Assembly: GCA_027322375.1 (NCBI GenBank)
Contig: DAHVRS010000245.1
Coordinates: 1 to 11,651 of the forward strand
Reading direction: 5' to 3'
Source: Brachybacterium sp.
GTDB taxonomy: Bacteria > Actinomycetota > Actinomycetes > Actinomycetales > Dermabacteraceae
Length of the DNA: 11,651 nt
Each line of letters starts with the position of its first letter. Position 1 is the first letter of the stretch. Below are positions 6,475-11,651 of this stretch, in pieces. Under the pieces are notes generated by a model. The model did no database searches and was not told where the DNA came from. It worked only from the letters and a program-made list of their open reading frames with translations. Position numbers and translations under genes: made by a program.

Positions 6475-7842
6475 ATGTCCAAGCTGCGCCCCGCACCGAG
6501 AGCACCCGGCGTCGCGCCGGAGGTCGAGGAGATCCCGCTCGGCGTCCGACGCGCGGCCGCCTGGTCGTGGCGCATGATCGTCATCCTCGCCGCCTCCGCC
6601 GTGATCCTGTGGGGTCTGCTGCAGGTCGCCTGGCTCGTAGTGCCGGTGCTGATCGCGATCCTCATCGCCGCGCTGCTCACGCCGGTGGTCAAGATCCTCG
6701 TGCGCTACACCTTCCTGGGCCGCACCGCCGCGAGCGGTGTCGCATTGATCGGGCTGCTGCTCGTGATCGCCGGCATGTTCACGCTCGCGGGCCGGCAGCT
6801 GTTCGCCCAGTTCGCGGACATCCAGACGATGGCGATCGCTGGCTTCCAGGCGCTGACCGACTGGGCGACCACCACGTTCCAGATCGACGACACGATGGTC
6901 AACACGGCGATCGACGAGGGCCTCGACCAGCTCCAGAAGAATGCCGACCAGCTGGTCTCCGGGGCGCTCGGCACCGCTGCAGTGCTCGGCAATGTCGCCA
7001 CCGGCATCGTCATCTGCCTGTTCGCGCTGTTCTTCTTCCTCGCGGGCGGCGCCGGCATCTGGCGCTGGCTGGTGGGGCTGCTTCCGCCCGCGGCGCGCGT
7101 GCCCACCCATGAGGCGTTCCGCCGCGGCTGGAAGGCGCTGTCGGCGTACATCCGCACGCAGATCCTGGTCGCCGGCGTCGACGCGACCGGCATCGCGATC
7201 GGCATGGTCGCGCTCGGGCTCGGCTCCTATGCCGTGCCGATCTGGCTGCTCGTGTTCCTGTTCTCCTTCGTCCCGCTGGTCGGTGCGATCGTCTCCGGCG
7301 CGATCGCCGTGCTGCTGGTCCTCGTGCTGAACAGCTGGGTGGGCGCGATCATCATGCTCGCCATCGTGCTGGTGGTGCAGCAGGTCGAGGGCAATGTGCT
7401 CCAGCCCTTCCTCATGGGCAAGGCCGTCGAGCTGCACCCGCTGGCCGTGTTCCTGGGTGTCGCCGGCGGCGCGATGATCGCGGGCATCCCCGGCGCGCTG
7501 TTCTCGATCCCCGTCATCGCCTTCGTGAACGCCACGCTGCTCTATCTCGTGGGCCGCGACCCGTCCCCGGAGCTCGGCGAGGACCGGACGAGCGCGGAGC
7601 ATTACGAGGCGCTCACTCGCCGTCCCGTTCCGGCAGCTGCGGGGATCCCCGCGCCCCCGGTCGTGCGCCCGGCTGCGGCGACTTCTCCGGCCCCCGCTGT
7701 TGCGCCGGTCGCGACCGCCACCCCGTCGGCCGAGTCTGCTGCGCCGTCAGCTGGCGCCTTGGAGGACCCGTCGGACCCTGCCCCCGACTCCCCGTCGGCC
7801 GACGGGTCCGTGGAACCGCCCGCGCGCGAGGGCGAGGCCTGA
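6475..7842 (+). CDS. AI-2E family transporter (PF01594-like membrane protein)
   Basis: The 455-residue protein belongs to the AI-2E/YdiK/PerM-like family of membrane proteins; the family name comes from TqsA, but most members have unknown or other substrates (some act as ion antiporters). N-terminal hydrophobic segments at about 33-52 and 54-74 and then 86-106 precede a soluble helical part (107-165). Segments follow at about 168-190, 227-249, 253-285, 288-302 and 322-358. The family motif VEGNVLQPFLMGKAVELHPL (304-323) is intact. Residues 365-455 form a Pro/Ala/Ser-rich acidic tail with no hydrophobic part, longer than is typical and probably disordered and cytoplasmic. The start is the ATG four bases after GGAAGGAG. 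The open frame extends far upstream, but that part is antisense to the ABC ATPase. The gene stands alone and ends before a strong terminator. Confidence 0.9.
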   Translation: MSKLRPAPRAPGVAPEVEEIPLGVRRAAAWSWRMIVILAASAVILWGLLQVAWLVVPVLIAILIAALLTPVVKILVRYTFLGRTAASGVALIGLLLVIAGMFTLAGRQLFAQFADIQTMAIAGFQALTDWATTTFQIDDTMVNTAIDEGLDQLQKNADQLVSGALGTAAVLGNVATGIVICLFALFFFLAGGAGIWRWLVGLLPPAARVPTHEAFRRGWKALSAYIRTQILVAGVDATGIAIGMVALGLGSYAVPIWLLVFLFSFVPLVGAIVSGAIAVLLVLVLNSWVGAIIMLAIVLVVQQVEGNVLQPFLMGKAVELHPLAVFLGVAGGAMIAGIPGALFSIPVIAFVNATLLYLVGRDPSPELGEDRTSAEHYEALTRRPVPAAAGIPAPPVVRPAAATSPAPAVAPVATATPSAESAAPSAGALEDPSDPAPDSPSADGSVEPPAREGEA

Positions 7843-7871
7843 GCCGGCCCCCGCAGGACACTCACCGCATG

Positions 7872-7917
7872 AACGACGGACCCCGTCCCGGCAGCTGCCG
7901 GGACGGGGTCCGTCGTT
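7872..7917. terminator. Perfect 46-bp palindrome, bidirectional terminator
   Basis: Bases 7872-7894 are exactly reverse-complementary to 7895-7917, giving 23-bp arms with CAGCTG at the centre. In RNA this folds to a roughly 21-bp GC-rich stem with a tetraloop, followed on the plus strand by TTGTGTG. It lies 29 bases after the AI-2E stop and faces the end of greA, so it can terminate both genes. There is no long U-tract. Confidence 0.85.
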
Positions 7918-7921
7918 GTGT

Positions 7922-7990
7922 GCTCGGGCTGTTCCCCGCCCGAGCGGTCGGTCCGCGTCCGCTGAATGCTCAGCCTGCGCTGACCGCAGG
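7922..7990. terminator. Three further stem-loops before the greA stop
   Basis: Next to the large palindrome lie GCTCGGGC/GCCCGAGC (7922-7929 with 7938-7945, 8-bp stem), GCTGA/TCAGC (7961-7965 with 7970-7974, 5-bp stem) and CCTGCG/CGCAGG (7974-7979 with 7985-7990, 6-bp stem). The last is five bases after the greA stop on the minus strand and is the nearest candidate greA terminator. The second and third share base 7974, so they cannot both form fully. Confidence 0.5.
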
Positions 7991-7995
7991 GGCGA

Positions 7996-8484
7996 TCAGG
8001 CCTTGTAGGGGGTCGCCTTGAGGATCTTGATCGGGAAGGACTTCCCGTTCGGGGCGGTGTAGTCGACGGTGTCGCCGACCTTCGAGCCGTGGATCGAGGA
8101 GCCCATCGGCGACTCCGAGGAGTACACCTCGAGGTCATCGCCGTCGGCGATCTCGCGGTTGCCCAGCAGGAACGTGCGCTCCTTGCCGGCCATCGAGATG
8201 GTCACGACCATGCCGGGCTCGACGACGCCGTCGTCCTTCGGGGCCTCGCCCACCACGGCGTTCTTCAGCAGGCGCTGGAGGTCCGCGATGCGCGCCTCCA
8301 TCTTGCCCTGCTCCTCGCGGGCGGCATGGTAGCCACCGTTCTCCTTGAGATCCCCCTCGTCACGAGCAGCGGCGATGCGCTCGGCGATCTCGGTGCGTCC
8401 CGGGCCTTCGAGCTCCTCGAGCTCCTTGGCAAGGCGGTCGTACGCGTCCTGGGTGAGCCAGGCGCCATTCGGCTGGCTGCTCAT
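7996..8484 (-). CDS. greA: Transcription elongation factor GreA
   Basis: GreA enters the secondary channel of stalled, backtracked RNA polymerase and stimulates cleavage of the extruded 3' RNA. The 162-residue product has the N-terminal antiparallel coiled coil (about residues 10-78), with the tip sequence DEGDLKENGGYHAAREEQ holding the acidic pair Asp45 and Glu48, equivalent to Asp41 and Glu44 of E. coli. The C-terminal FKBP-like domain includes MVVTISMAGKERTFLLG and SPMGSSIHGSKVGDTVDY. Length is normal for the family (about 158-165). The ATG at 8484 is supported by AGGAG seven bases upstream (8492-8496). The DUF4307 gene lies upstream on the same strand and mca beyond it, as in M. tuberculosis. 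The leader holds a strong hairpin (8546-8575). Confidence 0.97.
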   Translation of the reverse strand: MSSQPNGAWLTQDAYDRLAKELEELEGPGRTEIAERIAAARDEGDLKENGGYHAAREEQGKMEARIADLQRLLKNAVVGEAPKDDGVVEPGMVVTISMAGKERTFLLGNREIADGDDLEVYSSESPMGSSIHGSKVGDTVDYTAPNGKSFPIKILKATPYKA

Positions 8485-8545
8485 GGGGTCACTCCTGTCG
8501 TTCTTGGGTGAGGCGCAGCGGGGAAAAGACCCCCGATACGCGAAT

Positions 8546-8575
8546 CACGGGGCACATGTCCTCATGCGCCCCGTG
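8546..8575 (-). promoter_or_regulatory. Hairpin in the greA leader
   Basis: CACGGGGC (8546-8553) pairs perfectly with GCCCCGTG (8568-8575). After one A-C mismatch a further CATG/CATG stem (8555-8558 with 8563-8566) closes a four-base loop. It ends about 60 bases before the greA start. No U-tract follows at once on the minus strand, though TCTTTT occurs about 20 bases further on inside a small GGGG/CCCC pairing (8520-8533). It could attenuate transcription, stabilise the leader, or end a short leader RNA. Confidence 0.5.
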
Positions 8576-8614
8576 TGCGGGTGATGATGAATCGGTGATA
8601 ACCGGTTCCGGGTC

Positions 8615-8620
8615 ACTGTA
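8615..8620 (-). promoter_or_regulatory. Candidate greA -10 element
   Basis: Minus-strand TACAGT matches TANNNT and would give a greA leader of roughly 120 bases that includes the 8546-8575 hairpin. No convincing -35 is seen. The remaining part of the 267-base gap, 8621-8751, shows no gene or clear structure that I can support. Confidence 0.35.
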
Positions 8621-8751
8621 CACGCCGCACAACGCTTTCCCGGGACGTTCCGGCCCGATTTCGCGCTCCGAGTAATCGCTTCTCTGGCACGTGTCAGGCG
8701 TGCTCGTGCGCGGGCGGGGCGTGCTGTTCGGAGGCGGGGTTCAGGCGCGGT

Positions 8752-9144
8752 TCAGCTCGCGCTGCAGCGCACGATCTCCGCGGTGACGGCCTTGCCCTGG
8801 GTGGAGATCTCGACGTGGTGGGCGGTGGTGCGCTGCTCCTGCGGCGGGATGTCCACCTCGACGAAGCCCACCTGGGCACGGCCCGAGTTCAGCGCCTGAA
8901 GGGTGCAGGTCGCGGAGGTGCCCGGGGACATGGAGACGGAGAAGTCCACAGCGATCGCGTCATCGGCGATGTGGTCGTAGGAGAGCATCTCGCTGCGGAC
9001 CGGGGTGCGGGCGATGAGCAGCCCTGCGACCACCACGCCGGCGAGGAACAGCACCGCGACAAGGATCGTGAGGCCCCGGGCTGTCCGACGGCTCACCATC
9101 GGGCGCCCGTAGCGGTCGGCGAGTCGGTCCGAGGCAGCGTCCAT
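8752..9144 (-). CDS. DUF4307 single-pass membrane protein
   Basis: The 130-residue protein has a basic N-terminus (DRLADRYGRPMVSRRTARG), one hydrophobic segment at about residues 25-45 (LTILVAVLFLAGVVVAGLLI) and an outside domain of about 85 residues rich in beta-type sequence. This matches the DUF4307 family, found in actinobacteria beside mca and greA (Rv1081c in M. tuberculosis, from memory). Its two cysteines, Cys80 and Cys127, are both in the exported part and could form a disulfide. The function is unknown. The ATG at 9144 is chosen because family members begin a few residues before RYGR, and GGGAG lies nine bases upstream. The open frame reaches 9447, but the extra part is Arg/Ser-rich shadow of the mca region. 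It is divergent from mca across a 211-base spacer. Confidence 0.85.
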   Translation of the reverse strand: MDAASDRLADRYGRPMVSRRTARGLTILVAVLFLAGVVVAGLLIARTPVRSEMLSYDHIADDAIAVDFSVSMSPGTSATCTLQALNSGRAQVGFVEVDIPPQEQRTTAHHVEISTQGKAVTAEIVRCSAS

Positions 9145-9256
9145 GGCTGAAGTCTCCCAGACCTCGCTGGACGCCTCCCGCTGACGGGCTGAGCTCCGCA
9201 CGCTGAGCGGCGCCGGAGGCCCCTGCCGGCACCCAGGCTGAGAGGTGCGGGTGGCG

Positions 9257-9262
9257 TAGGAT
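9257..9262 (+). promoter_or_regulatory. -10 element of the mca operon
   Basis: TAGGAT is identical to the hexamer before the AI-2E gene. Exactly six bases later comes GTG at 9269, in frame with mca, so a leaderless start there is possible. If translation begins at 9356 instead, the leader is about 85 bases. The other 100 bases of this divergent spacer (9145-9256) show nothing clear. Confidence 0.5.
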
Positions 9263-9345
9263 CGCACGGTGGTGCGCGCCGCCCGATCTGTGTCGGCTCG
9301 CCGGACCGTCCCCGGCGGTCCACCCCGCCCCGCCGTGTCGTCACC

Positions 9346-9351
9346 GAGGAG
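9346..9351 (+). promoter_or_regulatory. Ribosome-binding site that decides the mca start
   Basis: GAGGAG at 9346-9351 stands four bases before GTG 9356. It favours that codon over the upstream in-frame GTG at 9269, since homologous Mca proteins begin only about 5-10 residues before LRLMAVHAHPDDE. Confidence 0.7.
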
Positions 9352-9355
9352 TCCT

Positions 9356-10267
9356 GTGACCGTCCAGCTGCCCGCCCCCGAGGAACCGCTGCGCATGGTG
9401 GCCGTCCACGCGCACCCGGACGACGAGTCGTCCAAGGGCGCCGGCACGACCGCCCGCTACGTGCGCGAAGGCGTCGAGGTCACCGTGATCACCTGCACTG
9501 GCGGGGAACGCGGCGATCTGCTGAACCCTCGTCTGCGCGATGATCCGACCGTGACCCTCGAGGCGCTGCCGGAGATCCGCCGCCGCGAGATGGCGCGTGC
9601 CCAGGAGATCCTCGGCGTGGACCACCTGTGGCTGGGCTTCGTCGACTCGGGCCTGCCCGAGGGCGACCCGCTGCCGCCTCTGCCCGAGGGCTGCTTCGCC
9701 TCCCTCGACGTCACCGAGGCCGCGCGTCCGCTCGTCGAGGCGGTGCGCCGACTGCGCCCGCACGTGATGACCACGTACGACGAGAACGGCGGTTACCCGC
9801 ACCCGGACCACATCCAGACCAACCGCATCAGCCTCGCCGCCTTCGACCTCGCTGCGGACCCGGAGTTCGCGCCCGAGCTCGGCGAGCCCTGGGCGATCGC
9901 GAAGCTGTACTACATCAACGGCTTCCACCGTCAGCGCTTCGCCGCCGTGAGCCGGCACCTGCACGCCGAGGGCACCCCGAACGAGATGCTCGACCAGATG
10001 CTGCAGCGCTACGACGAGAGCCACGACCGCCTGCTCACCACTCGCATCGACGTGCGCGACTACCTGGACATCCGGGACGACGCGCTGCGCGCCCACGCCA
10101 CCCAGGTCGACCCCGACGGGCCGTTCTTCCGCATCACCCACGACGCCGAGCGCGCCGCCTGGGGCACCGAGGACTACGAGCTGCACATCTCCCGCGTGCC
10201 GGTGAAGCTGCCCGAGACCGACCTCTTCGCCGGTCTGCGCCACGAGACCCTGGAGGCCCGCGCATGA
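9356..10267 (+). CDS. mca: Mycothiol S-conjugate amidase Mca
   Basis: Mca hydrolyses mycothiol S-conjugates of electrophiles and antibiotics to a mercapturic acid, which is exported, and GlcN-Ins, which is recycled. The 303-residue product is a LmbE/PIG-L fold zinc amidase. It has AHPDDESSKG (residues 19-28) with His20 and Asp23, and GGYPHPDH (145-152) with His152, which together form the metal site. The lysine in DESSKG and the phrase TYDENGGYPHPDHIQT mark Mca rather than the related deacetylase MshB. GGERGDLLNP (49-58) and WLGFVDSGLPEGDPLPPLPE are also family-typical. Length is close to the M. tuberculosis protein (about 288). GTG 9356 is preferred on the ribosome-binding site; a leaderless GTG at 9269 would add 29 Arg/Pro-rich residues. 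The stop overlaps the next ATG by 4 bp. The gene implies that the host makes mycothiol. Confidence 0.95.
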   Translation: MTVQLPAPEEPLRMVAVHAHPDDESSKGAGTTARYVREGVEVTVITCTGGERGDLLNPRLRDDPTVTLEALPEIRRREMARAQEILGVDHLWLGFVDSGLPEGDPLPPLPEGCFASLDVTEAARPLVEAVRRLRPHVMTTYDENGGYPHPDHIQTNRISLAAFDLAADPEFAPELGEPWAIAKLYYINGFHRQRFAAVSRHLHAEGTPNEMLDQMLQRYDESHDRLLTTRIDVRDYLDIRDDALRAHATQVDPDGPFFRITHDAERAAWGTEDYELHISRVPVKLPETDLFAGLRHETLEARA

Positions 10268-10656
10268 ACGGCACACTGCACCAGCTCGCCGGCGGGCTGC
10301 TCCAGGCCGCCCCGGCCCCCTCGGACGGCGAGGAGTTCAACTCCGTCACTGTCTCCCCGGGACTCGCGGGCTTCTTCGCGATGTTCGTGCTCGCCGTGCT
10401 CGTCGTGCTGCTCGCCGTCGACATGACCCGCCGCACCCGCCGCGTCCAGGCGAAGGCCCGGGTCGAGGAGCGGATGCGCGCCCAGGAGGCGCGTCAGGCC
10501 GAGGAAGCCCGCCGCGCCGCTGAGGGGGCGACGGATGAGTCCCCGGAGGAGGGGGATTCTTCGGCCGACGGAGACTCCTCGGCCGACGAGGGTTCTGCGG
10601 CCGACGGAGAGCCGGGCGCCGACGGCGCGGGGACGGATCCGACCTACCACGCCTGA
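10264..10656 (+). CDS. Small membrane protein co-transcribed with mca
   Basis: The 130-residue protein has a short N-terminal part, one hydrophobic segment at about residues 34-53 (LAGFFAMFVLAVLVVLLAV), a basic stop-transfer patch (RRTRRVQAKAR), a helical Glu/Arg/Ala stretch likely to form a coiled coil (about 60-87), and an acidic tail with four six-residue repeats (97-120). It is probably N-out/C-in. Similar small proteins of unknown role lie after mca in many actinobacteria (compare Rv1083), so this is a conserved hypothetical. The ATG overlaps the mca stop as ATGA, which implies coupled translation and membership of the same operon. The longer frame open from 9628 is shadow within mca. 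Only 32 bases separate its stop from the convergent hemolysin-III-like gene, with no clear terminator. Confidence 0.8.
   Translation: MNGTLHQLAGGLLQAAPAPSDGEEFNSVTVSPGLAGFFAMFVLAVLVVLLAVDMTRRTRRVQAKARVEERMRAQEARQAEEARRAAEGATDESPEEGDSSADGDSSADEGSAADGEPGADGAGTDPTYHA
10552..10623 (+). repeat. Four 18-bp tandem repeats encoding acidic hexapeptides
   Basis: Units 10552-10569, 10570-10587, 10588-10605 and 10606-10623 encode GDSSAD, GDSSAD, EGSAAD and GEPGAD. The first two are nearly identical at DNA level, and each of the first three ends in CGGCCGAC or GCGGCCGAC. The period keeps the frame, so copy number can vary without breaking the protein. Confidence 0.85.
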
Positions 10657-10688
10657 CGCCGTCGGCCGCGTGCCCGAGCCGTGCTGGG

Positions 10689-11591
10689 TCAGAGCACCGC
10701 GACGGCGACCGCGGCGAAGTGGCAGCCGAACCCGATGAGGGTGCCGGCGTGGAAGAACTCGTGGAACCCGAACCAGGCGGGGGACGGGTTCGGCCGCTTC
10801 AGCGCGTACATCACCGCGCCCGCCGTGTAGGCGAGACCGCCCACGGACAGCAGCACGACCACAGGCCAGCCGCCGCTCGCGTGCAGCTCGGGCATGTAGA
10901 ACACCGCCACCCAGCCCAGCGCCACATACGCCGGGACGTACAGCCAGCGCGGCGCACCCGTCCAGAACAGGCGGAAGCACACCCCTACCGCCGCGCCGCC
11001 CCAGGCGATCGCGAGCAGCGTCGCCGCTTGGCGAGGCGCGAGCATGGCCGTCGCGATCGGCGTGTAGGTGCCCGCGATGATGAGGAAGATGTTCGCGTGG
11101 TCGAAACGGCGCAGCATGATCGCGTGCTGCGGGCTCCATGTGCCGCGGTGGTAGACCGCGCTGATCCCGAACAGCATCCCCGCGGTGAGCACGAAGATCG
11201 CGCAGGCCAGACGCACCTGCAGCGTCTCGCCGACCGCCACCAGCAGCAGTCCGATGACGAGCGTGGTGGGGAAGGCGATCAGGTGCAGCATCCCGCGCAG
11301 GCGGGGCTTGGGGAGCTGGAGACCCAGCTGCGTGGCGCGGCGGGCCATCGCGCGGGTGAGAGTGCGGGGCGCGAAGGGGAAGTTCTCGGCGGTGGGGAGC
11401 TCATCGTCCCCGGGCAGTGCGTCGTTGTCGTGCAGCGCAGTGCCGCCGCTGCCCGCGACCGCCTCGGCGATCTCGCGCGCAGCCGGGGCGGCGGTGCTGT
11501 CGAGGTCGGCGGGGCTGGTGGAGTCTGCGGGGTGCGCGGGGTCGTGCTCGTCGGGGCGGGTTCCGCCCTCGTGGCGCAGTCCGGTGTTCAT
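10689..11591 (-). CDS. trhA: Hemolysin III / TrhA (PAQR-like) family membrane protein
   Basis: This 300-residue protein belongs to the bacterial hemolysin III/TrhA family of seven-helix membrane proteins, related to PAQR receptors; a true haemolysin role is doubtful and the substrate is unknown. Motifs in order are KPRLRGMLHLIAFP (95-108), FGISAVYHRG (141-150), RRFDHANIFLIIAGTYTPIA (161-180) and FGFHEFFHAGTLIGFGCHF (274-292). The expected metal-site residues His148, His277 and His281 are present. Seven hydrophobic segments fit between about 100 and 300. Residues 1-95 form a hydrophilic, acidic Asp/Pro/Ala-rich extension not typical of family members (about 210-220 residues), which makes the N-terminus less sure. 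The ATG at 11591 has no Shine-Dalgarno, but a TAGGTT -10 ends 11 bases upstream, so the leader would be very short. Rv1085c is the comparable gene near mca in M. tuberculosis. Confidence 0.9.
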   Translation of the reverse strand: MNTGLRHEGGTRPDEHDPAHPADSTSPADLDSTAAPAAREIAEAVAGSGGTALHDNDALPGDDELPTAENFPFAPRTLTRAMARRATQLGLQLPKPRLRGMLHLIAFPTTLVIGLLLVAVGETLQVRLACAIFVLTAGMLFGISAVYHRGTWSPQHAIMLRRFDHANIFLIIAGTYTPIATAMLAPRQAATLLAIAWGGAAVGVCFRLFWTGAPRWLYVPAYVALGWVAVFYMPELHASGGWPVVVLLSVGGLAYTAGAVMYALKRPNPSPAWFGFHEFFHAGTLIGFGCHFAAVAVAVL

Positions 11592-11601
11592 GGGGCCACG
11601 T

Positions 11602-11623
11602 TAACCTACGGCACCGTAAGTTA
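11602..11623. promoter_or_regulatory. 22-bp palindromic operator overlapping the trhA promoter
   Basis: Ten-base arms TAACCTACGG and CCGTAAGTTA around a CA centre match with a single mismatch. This shape is typical of TetR-family operators. The minus strand of the left arm contains TAGGTT (11603-11608), a -10 for trhA. The plus strand of the right arm contains TAAGTT (11617-11622), a possible -10 for a rightward gene beyond the window. A repressor bound here would block both. No regulator gene is visible; it may lie to the right. Confidence 0.6.
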
Positions 11624-11651
11624 CGAGTGTGTCGGCTGTGATCATCCGGTG
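11624..11651. other. Right window edge, no gene assignable
   Basis: These 28 bases follow the operator. A GTG at 11638-11640 could begin a rightward gene reading V-I-I-R, but four codons are too few to judge. Confidence 0.2.

Noticed and set aside
6298..7602. 434-residue minus-strand open frame opposite the AI-2E gene
   Set aside because: It is a mirror of a membrane gene, Asp/His/Gln/Glu-rich with no start signal or motif.
7869..7965. Small plus-strand open frame starting at ATG 7869 inside the terminator palindrome
   Set aside because: It has no ribosome-binding site, and its sequence is dictated by the palindrome. It is best read as a terminator.
9341..10276. 311-residue minus-strand open frame opposite mca
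   Set aside because: mca is unmistakable on the plus strand, and the opposite frame has no recognisable domain or ribosome-binding site.
1..11651. Search for phage, IS, toxin-antitoxin or defence genes
   Set aside because: All convincing genes match conserved chromosomal families. I saw no transposase, integrase, terminal inverted repeats or compositional islands.

Overview
The window comes from the chromosome of a very GC-rich actinobacterium. Three observations support this: near-universal G/C at third codon positions, GTG starts, and the mycothiol-detoxification gene mca inside a greA / DUF4307 / mca / small membrane protein / hemolysin-III-like block, which as I recall is also the order at Rv1080c-Rv1085c in Mycobacterium tuberculosis. 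The overall style suggests a Micrococcales member such as Brachybacterium, but that genus call is only an impression. I see no phage, IS element, CRISPR array, rRNA or tRNA. Most of the window is chromosomal housekeeping.

Layout. (1) 1-1662, plus strand: a tightly coupled tsaE (5' cut by the window edge) - tsaB - rimI operon. It covers the ATPase and scaffold of tRNA t6A synthesis plus the ribosomal-protein acetyltransferase. The usual next gene, tsaD, is missing; the operon ends in a 20-bp tandem duplication and meets a convergent unit. (2) 1820-3616: a divergent pair. To the left run doxX (frameshifted) and folE, overlapping by 4 bp. To the right runs a COG2345/SufR-like winged-helix regulator with a cysteine-rich C-terminus. 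(3) 3635-6288, minus strand: an ABC-2 type exporter, with the ATPase first and a 16-bp overlap into a multispanning permease. (4) 6475-7842, plus strand: an AI-2E family membrane protein with a long Pro/Ala-rich tail, followed by a perfect 46-bp palindromic terminator. (5) 7996-9144, minus strand: DUF4307 protein and, downstream, greA with a structured leader. (6) 9356-10656, plus strand: mca and a small membrane protein overlapping by 4 bp. (7) 10689-11591, minus strand: a TrhA/hemolysin III family protein with a palindromic operator over its promoter at the right edge.

Several promoters share a -10-like hexamer of the form TAGNNT (TAGGGT, TAGCGT, TAGGAT twice, TAGGTT). At least two sit exactly six bases before an in-frame start codon, which suggests leaderless transcripts. 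The points most worth a second look are the doxX frameshift upstream of a translationally coupled folE, the doxX-folE-Cys-rich-regulator module, the two possible mca starts, the operator at the right end, the greA leader hairpin, and the cluster of stem-loops between the AI-2E gene and greA. I did not find a convincing wholly new system.
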